Positions 34,301 through 43,300 of a stretch of 64,000 bases of DNA are shown in pieces. The stretch is from NCBI GenBank assembly GCA_009763385.1, contig CM019826.1, positions 65,409,864 through 65,473,863 on the forward strand, in the 5' to 3' direction. A program made the position numbers and the translations under genes. Under the pieces are notes generated by a model, which saw only the letters and a program-made list of their open reading frames with translations, had not been told where the DNA came from and searched no databases. Numbering within the stretch: the stretch's first letter is position 1; each line of letters opens with the position of its first letter. The DNA comes from Coix lacryma-jobi var. lacryma-jobi. Lineage: Eukaryota; Streptophyta; Magnoliopsida; Poales; Poaceae.

Positions 34301-37300
34301 TAGCAAAGGCACCCGAAGACACGTAGTCTGGGAGGGTGCCGTAGAGGAGTTGGTGGGGTACTTGGTGGCGGATGGAGGAGGAAGGAAGCCTATTAAGGAG
34401 TAGGGTGGTTGTGTGGAGGGCCTCAACCCAGTAGGGAGGAGGTATGGACGCATGGAGGAGCATGGTGCGGATGGTGTTGTTGATTGTGCGGAGTATGCGT
34501 TCAGCATTGCCATTTTGGGGAGAGGTATAAGGGCAGGAGAGGCGGAGTGTAGTGCCCTGGCTGGCTAGGAAAGTGGTGGTGGCGTGGTTAACGAACTCGG
34601 TGCCATTGTCTGCCTGGAGGGATTTGGGTGTTGTGCCAAATTGGGTTTGGGCGTATGCAAGGAACTCGACAATGTGGCGATGCACCTCAGATTTGTGGCG
34701 AAGCGGAAAAGTCCAGCAGTAATGGGAAAAATCATCGAGTAAAACAAGATAATATTTAAACCCAGAGTTGCTAAGCACGAGGGATGTCCACACATCACAA
34801 TGCAGTAAATCAAATAGAGCGTGCGTTACAGAGGTGGAATGACTAAATGGGAGGCGCACGTGCTTGCCAAGTTGACAGGCGTGGCAGAGGCAAGGCGAAC
34901 TCTTATTGTAGGAAATGGCCAACATGCTCCGCAGAGTGGCGAGGCTGGAAGGACCAGGGTGACCGAGGCGGTGATGCCACGGGGACGACGTGATGGCGAG
35001 GCTGCAGACGGGAGTTGGTGTGGAGGGGAACGTGTAGAGGTCGCCACCGCTATTGCAGCGAAGAGTCACGCGCCCCGTCTGCAAATCCTTGACAGAAAAG
35101 CCACAAGAGTCAAATTCAACGGAACAAGCATTGTCACGGGTGAATTGACGAACGGAGAGAAGGTTGCGTACAAGAGCTGGGGCAACCAAAACATCATTAA
35201 GATGAAAAACAGAGTGTGGAGAGGATAAGCTGGATGGGCCACGACAGGTGATAGGAATGGTGGTACCATTGCCGACCGTGATGCCTGAAGGAGGGGGGGA
35301 GCGGGACAGAAGTATACCATCCGAGGACGACATGTGGGCAGTGGCGCCGGTGTCGAGGACCCAGGGGGAAGACCCCTGAAGTGACATCTGGTTCAGGGCG
35401 GCGATGAGGTCGGCCTGATCCCAGCCGCCCTACTGCTGAGGAGCGGGGGTCGCAGCGCCGGAGAACTGGGCAGGGGCGAAGGCGGTGTGCGCCTGGGCCG
35501 AAGGTGGTGCCCCGAGGACGCCATGGCCGCCCCACGCTAGTGGACGCCACGGCTGCTGGTGCACCCCGGCGGTCCAGGGGGGTAGCAGAGCCAGGGAGCC
35601 GCCGGTGGTGCAGCCGACTTGGGGCGCCACCCTTGCCCTTCTTCTTCCAGCGACCGTTGCCGCTGCCCTTCCCACCGCCGCTGCTGCTGGAACCGCCACC
35701 ATAGCCGCCCTGATGGGCAGCGCTAAAGCCGCCTCCGGTAGTGCTGGTGACAGCGCGGCAGCCAATGTCGCTCGCGGCGTGGAACGCCGCCTGGGCCGCC
35801 ACCGTGCCCTTGTTGGTGAGGCGGAGTTCCTTCAGCACGAGTTTCTCGCGCGTGGTGGCGAAGTCCGGCAGCGGGTGTGAATCGGTGATGTTGTCGGCGG
35901 TGCTGGCGAAGCGGGGGTTGAGACCGCGCATGAGGTTGAGGACGAGTTCTGAGTCGATGATGACGCGGCCGACATCGCGGAGCGCGTCGGCGGTGGCCTT
36001 CATCCTCTGGGCGTAGTCGTTGACGGAGGAGTCGCCCTGGGTCATGGAGTAGAACTCGTGACCCAGGAAGATGGCACGTGGTGCCTTGTTGGCTTCAAAG
36101 AGACGCCGGATGGCGACCCAGAGTTGGCGCGCAGTCTGATTTGGCGCTGCCGCCAGGCCGAGGACGTCCTGCCCGACGGATCCGAGGAGCCAGCTGCGGA
36201 CGCAAGCGTCGGCGATGCCCCAGGCAGGATCAGCGGTGGCAGCCTCCTCCGTGATGTGAGGGAGGAGACCGAATTTCCCGCACAGAGAGGTGAAGAAGGG
36301 TTCCCACCGATTGAAGTTTGGCTTCATCAGTTCAAGGGTGACAGGGATGTGGTTCTTAACGTTGATCGTCGCATATGGAGCGATGAAGACAGCAAGGGCA
36401 GAGTTGGTGCCCATGTTGTTCGAGGTGCTGGAGGAGGAGCTGGAGCTGGTGCTGGAATTGGTCGACATTGCGACCTGGGTGGAGGAGCAGCACAGCAGGG
36501 ATGCGGTGGGAGAGAAGAGGAACGATTAGGCTGATACCATGTAGAATGGAAAGGAATGGGGAGAATCACCACACACCCTGATTGGGTGGGGAGCCTTTCA
36601 TATATATAGCCAATAGGCATAAAAGGAAGTTACATACATGGGATGAATTCCCTGTACAAGGAAACAATCCTAGGCTATACATAGAAACTATCCTAGGCTA
36701 AATATGGCAGCTAGCCTATCTAGAGGATTACAATCAATCTCTAATTAATGCTGGATATATACATATCCTAATACAAACTGCTAGTATATGGAAAGAAACT
36801 GATCACGAGATGACATCAGATAAATCCAAGTGAATTGTGAATAATCATCAATAAAGATAACATATCCGGGTGGACAGCTCATTGGCAAAGACGCTGAAGC
36901 AGTGGAGCTAAGCGTGGACAGCAAGTCTGCCTTGGACTTGGCAAAGAACCCCGTCTTCCATGTGTGCAGCAAGCATATCCAGGTCAAGTACCACTTCATC
37001 AGGGGTTGCTTGGACGAGGGGAGTGTCCAGGCCAACTACATCAACACCCAGGACCAGCTCGCTGACTTTCTCACCAAGTCCCATGGGTGGATCAAGTTCC
37101 AAGAGCTTCGCGCTACGATTGGGATGGTTCCAATTCCCCAGAAGGCACCGCACAAGACTTAGGGGGAGAATGACAGCTATAAGTCTTGGCTTATGTATCT
37201 AGGATATCTATCTAGAGTAGCTGGTGGCTGAGTCACCACCTTATCACAATTAGCATCTACTTTAGTGGTTGGAATATGCTGAAGCTTTCTTGGCTCTCAA

Positions 37301-40300
37301 GTTGGCTGCCCCTATATGTATCCCTGCACTAATTCCATTGACTTCAAGGCTAATAAATCTGAGATCTAGCCCCCAAAAACCTGTGATCTATCTCTAACAT
37401 GAGCCGCACGAGCGTCCGCCGCCCGCTGGTCCTCCAGTGTTGTGGCCAGAGCGTCTTCCGCGTCGAGGGCCTCCAGCACAGGTGCATCGGCTCCGCCTGC
37501 GCCTGTTGAGCGCCTCCGGTACACAGCAGAGGGTTGGGAACGGGGTCTACTAGTCATGGCTTACGGGATTGGGATAGGCAAAAAGAGACCCAAAGAAGAA
37601 ACTAGGCTCTCGATACCATTTATTAGAAGATAGACACAGGTTTGGGGCTACATTCAGATTTCATTAGCCTTGCCACAAATAATGGCAGCATTAGGTACAT
37701 ATAGGAGTAGCAAACTTGGTTGTTAAGAAGGCTATGCTAATCTAGATGCTAAGGCAAGCTAGAGATAAGGTGGGGACACAGCCACCAACTACTCTTAATA
37801 GATAAGCACAAGAATTATAGAGGTCTATCATAGATGTGAAGGGAGCACGGCCCCACATGTATGAATGGACAAGATCAAAGGATGTTGGGACAGACAGTCA
37901 CTGGAAGATACCAAGCTAGCAACCAGTGCAGCGGAGAGCACTCTCACTAGAGACCTAGAACACCACTACCGACTAAAGTGGACAGTCTAGAGCCAGATAG
38001 ATAACATAGACGTCGATGCCACTGAACAAATGTAGAGGCAGAGCATGCAACCGACACAGAGGCGGGAGAGCCAGACGGCTGGGTAGCCAAAGGAGGTGAA
38101 GGACGGCGAAACCAATCATGCTCCCAAAGACCCTGAGAATCACGACGCGTGGCCCAGTCCCCACCAGAAGGCCCGTACGAATATCTTGAACACATGAATC
38201 TGCCCCAAGAACGATACGACAGCCGTGGAGAGTGATCTAACCCGCAGACATCAATTGCATAGTAAGCTCACAGACATGCGAAACAGTAGGAACATGAAAA
38301 GAGGAGGTAGTGAGAGTGCCAAGACCAATAACAGGAAGAGATGTTCCATCAACAGTAAGCATAATGGTTGACAAATGGGGAGACGACATGGATGACAAAT
38401 GAGTTGGGTCAAGAGCCATGTGAAAACAGGCACCAGAATCCAAGAACCACTTGGAGGAGATGCGTGAATGAGTGGGAGGAGGGGTTGCAAAAGGCGACGC
38501 AGAGGCAATGAGACTGCAGAACAGGGCAAGGACCTCCTACTGCACGACAGAAAGTGAGCAAGGCCCTCGAAGAGTGAAGGCATCACAACCACCCCCAAAG
38601 GAATCCCCATTCACCGCCGCTGAGGACGGGGACGACATAGGCAGTGCTACAAGAGGAAAAACAAGGGAACACGCAGGAGCAGACCGCAAGAGAGAAAGCG
38701 GCGCGGAAAGAGGGCAGGCGGTCGGCTCAAGCCACTCGGGCGGATGAGGGCCGGCGCGAAGGCACACGGGGCCACGGAGGCAGCGCACGCGATGGCGCAC
38801 AGTGGCCGGGACAGCGGGGCCACAGCGGCGACGCGCAAGGCCGGCTAACTGCGGCGACACATGGTTTGCTGCGCGGGTGGCCGCAAGAAGGCGCACTGGG
38901 CCGGCTAGGTTGACCGCGGCTTAGCGCGTGCAGGCTATAGGGCGCACATGTGTCGTGGCGCGGGGCCGAGCAGGCACGACGGGTGGCGGGGTTGGCAGAT
39001 CGCTGGAGGGAATATGTGAACAAATCCTAGCTTTCATACCATGTTAGAATGAGACCAACCAGGTTGTACATCTAATAGTGAAGCCAGCAATGGAAAGAGA
39101 GCTCGGTTGAGTTTTGTAATTGAGGACCTTGAAGAATAGACAAGTCCTCCATTAGTGGAGATAACCATATATAGAGAGCCTCATGGGCTATATGGGCCTA
39201 TAGGATGGGCCTTGATATTATACACTTAACAAATGTGACTACATGTAACAAAACGTAAACAGCCAAACACTATTTTATCAAATGCAGCTTGCCTGTCCAG
39301 AATAACCAAAGACCAAGACATTGCATACGTGCTGCATAAGGTCAAATGCAGGCTAAGGCTAACGCAAGCAATCAGACCCTATAGCGACTGAGGTCATATG
39401 CACAATTAACCTAACACTGGATGCAACTAACAGCAAGAAAGCATCAAGAGTACACAAACCAAAAGAGATATTAAAAGTAGAAAGGTACTAAACAAATACT
39501 CTCAGCTCCTTTTTCACAGAATTGGATATCAGCAAAATTTCATAAGACAGACAGTGGCTACCATGTTCCAGCTGTTCAGTACATTTTCACATTCTCAAAA
39601 ATTAGTTGAGTAACAATAATATCAGATGGGGAAGTGAAACTACAGCAAAATGAAATTACCTACGGAGAAAATGAATCAAATTCCCAAAAAACAAACAGAT
39701 CTGTATGTGCAATACTGGAATACAACACTTTGAATAACACTCCCCTAAGGTCATGTTTGGATGCCCATGTATCCTCCTCAATCCATGTGCCACCCTAACA
39801 CACATGGATTGAGGAGGATACATGGGCATCCAAACAAGGCCTAAACAAGTTCACTTACATCCATGATTAGTAAATAAACCCACCTAGTAACTGTATACAT
39901 ACACATCCAACATACTTAGGTTAATACCTTTGATATTGCAGGATCCATTGTTCCCCTATGAGATGCTGCTAAACCAAGTAACAAACCAAGTGTTGTTATA
40001 TCATGCTCCTGCACTCAGACAATTAATCAAATTATACAAAATATACATATGCTCATTTACTGAACAATAGAGTAAATTTCACAAAACTACAGGTTAAGAA
40101 GATGCATCACAGACTATAGGTTTAGCATGTCAATCGCAGAACTACGGATTTGGTGTGCAATGCATCTCAAAACTACATATTTAATCCAATAATGTGTCAT
40201 AAAACTGTAGATTTGGACAAGTGAAATATGCAGTTTTGTGATACACAGCATGATGAATCTGTAGGTTTGTGATAGTGTGGCACGTTAGATTTGTACCTTT

Positions 40301-43300
40301 GTCATATAAATTCTTAATTCCGTAGTTTTGTGAAACTATGACATGTTAAATCTGTAGTCTTGTCATACAACTTAATTATAGTTTTGCGATAACTTGGACC
40401 AGATAAGTTTTGCTAAATTTACTCAATAAAATTCAGAGGCACTCTCCAAAAATGATGTGAACATAATGCTACACCAAAGAACACCCGAAGACAGTGAAAC
40501 AAATTTTTTTTCTGACGAAGGACCAAACAGTCATGTTTGGCAGTGTGGCGATACCTATTCTGGGCAGGCCAAGAACAGCAGTAGCTATGCCATTACCCCA
40601 CCATTCACTCAGTCCAAGAGATGAGCCTTTTATCGCATACTCCCTCCGCCCACAAAAAACGCAATTGTAGGGCCAGGCACGGGTACCAATACAGTTAGCA
40701 AAATTACCAAAATGCCCCTATGTACAGATAGTCAGCCTATCTGGTTTGCAGCAGCAGCACACACGTCATCAAACAACGTAAGATAAACGAGTGGGCAGGA
40801 GGAGACCACGTGCATGCAGAGCTTCTGGACGATTTTTTCTCTGTTTTTTTTACGGGAAAGTCATGTTGCAATTTTCTCCGTTCAATTGGACCCCACGAGC
40901 TGACAGCTTGACACATAGCCTGTGCTCCTGTTTGAGTGTTTTTTATGGGACACTTTAAACTGTAGGATTGCAAAATTTTTGGCACGGAGAGAGTGTTGCT
41001 TTATTTGCTATTTATTAGCTTAAGCATAATTTTCAATTGATTCAGTATGAATATGTTAAGTCTTTATTTTCTTAGGGTACCCCTGCCTCCCCCCTCTCTC
41101 TCTCTCTCTCCTGCCATAATAGTGACATGGTGACAACGCACCCAGTGCCATTATTCTCCCATCAACCACAACTATCACCTCCATTATAACCGTAAAACAC
41201 AAGCCTATGACAAAAAACCAAAGAAGAATAAGAATGTCACCTGTGAGAGGTATCGATATGCATCAGTCATAGTTAGGACTCTTAGATGTTCATGCAAGCC
41301 AAATGCTAGCAGCAAACCAGCATGACTAAAATTTGGTTCAGAAGGTCTATTGTATTGTATCCAAGTTCTCAACATTTCCTCCTGCAAAAAGCATTATAAT
41401 AAGCTCCACTTATAAGTACCGGAAAACAACACAATAGCATAAAAGAAACATCTGCCAGAGTCAGTGAACTCTGAATTTTGCTACAGTAGCCCCTTATCTT
41501 GTGTATAACCTGAAAAGGGGCAAGCCTCAGGCCAGCAGCAACACCATTATGAAACTCAGCCCAAGATTTGAATTCTGAGACACTTCTACTACTTAGGTCA
41601 AGATTTACCTGTATAAAATGCAGTTAGGAAAAAGATATAAGTGAGAACTAGCAACCTATCATAAGGCATTGTGCCCAAAAGCTCAGAAATTCTACTTAAT
41701 ATCATAACAGTAGTGAGGTTTGCTATTCGACTTTCTACCCACATCTAATCATCTTTGAGAACTGAATTCCTAATATGAGCTAGTAGAACTAGAAAATCAT
41801 TTTTAAGTACTGCTAACACGGTACTATTCCCTCAAGTGACATGAATAGTGATGTTCTGGACATAGCAAAAGAACCATGAAGAAATTGAATTGAAACTAAA
41901 AAAAGGAAAGGATTACTGTTGCATTCTGCTGTGCAGGCAATCGACCAGCCAACACAAGCTTTGGGAACACCAGAACCTGCAGCAAAGGGAAAAGGTACTG
42001 AAACAGGAGGAAATGACTGGTGCCTGGCTGCCTGCAACTGCAATATTAAACATTGAAAGAGACTAACATCAACCATCCAGGTTATCATGGCATTTTGGTA
42101 CGCACTCTTACCTCGGTCAACAAAGTGTAAGTTGTAGCTAAAGTAAAAGCCCCACGCCCAAAAGGTAAAGCAGTTGTCCTTTGTGCAAAATTCCATAGTT
42201 GTTGCTGAAAATGCATGGAAAAAATCAGTAACAAGGACAGTTCATAATTAGTGAAATCCAGAAAAAGGTAATGAAAGAGATGCTCTGATTAAAATGATTG
42301 TTCCTCAGTAACTCATAGTAGTGATATATTTAAGAACATGAAAGAACTTAACAAATGAGATGTTGAAAATAAGTGTACAAGAAAGTATCAAGAAGATCGA
42401 AGACATTGGTGGTGGTACAGGAAGCAGGAAATAAGTACATTGAAGCACAGCTATAGATTTGCTTTTTCCCCCCTCGAACTACACAGGAGAGTTGTGTGTT
42501 ATTTCATTAAGAAGAATAAAAAGATACAAAAGGGAGGGAAGTAAGGAACCCCATCCCAGGCACACCTACTAGAAAATAAACTAGGGAAACACGGCACGAC
42601 CAGCAGCCTCAAACAACAAAGGACATAGGGATCCAAGGCCAAAGACCAAGGAACTACGGCTTTGTTTGTGTTTACTAACTAATAGCTTAATATCTGCAAT
42701 TATGAGCAAATGAGAAAGAAATAATAATACCTGATGTAGGTCTTGGTCTGACACGGTAGGATTAGTAGGTGTTTGTATAGCCACTGGCCTTGCTGAGCAT
42801 AAGAGCCGTCTAACCTAATCAAAAGAATATGAACAGTGTTAGCCTAAACGTTTAAACAGACTAAACGGTTACCTATAATTCAGATATTTATTCAGGCTAA
42901 ATGATCATTTAAACGGAGTAAACCGTTATTAAACGGGATAAACGGCTGATTAAACAGACACGACAAGCCACTGTGCAGCATTTACATGACATGTAAACGA
43001 GCTAAATGGCTATGTAGGTGAACAATGAATATGACAGAATTTTAACCAGACATATAAGGAATGAAATAAGGTACAGCAGACTAATGTGACTTACACAAGC
43101 CAGAGTGTTTCTGTCGCACAAATATATGAAGCATAAAATCATACAAATAAAGCAAAAGGCTCACATAATTGGAAGTAAGAATCAAAATATCAAAAAATTA
43201 TTAAGCAAATAGCAATGCAATTGCAATCCAGTAATTCAGAAAGACAGGTTGGCTCAAATGAAAGGACAAACCTCATTCAAGCGCAAATCATGACCAAATC

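Larger units (their letters stand above)
32501..36775 (-). mobile_element. Copia-6, 3'-truncated Ty1/copia
   Basis: Minus strand. The 5' LTR is at 36540-36775 (236 bp, TGTA...TACA) and the PBS (TGGTATCAG) is read from 36539 leftward. Gag, protease, integrase, RT and part of RNase H follow. It ends in RNase H at about 32501 against a hAT fragment, so the 3' LTR is lost. Gag wording (INVKNHIPVTLELMKPNFNR) is close to Copia-8. Confidence 0.9.
37826..39231 (-). mobile_element. Copia-7, 5' part (LTR, gag, protease, GAG-pre-integrase)
   Basis: A 5' LTR at 39042-39231 (TGTTAGAATG...CTTAACA), PBS-like TGGTATGAAAG read leftward from 39041, then degraded gag and protease. FVQWHRRLCYLSGSRLSTL, the integrase zinc-binding start, lies near 38000. 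The coding sequence has many frameshifts. Confidence 0.75.
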
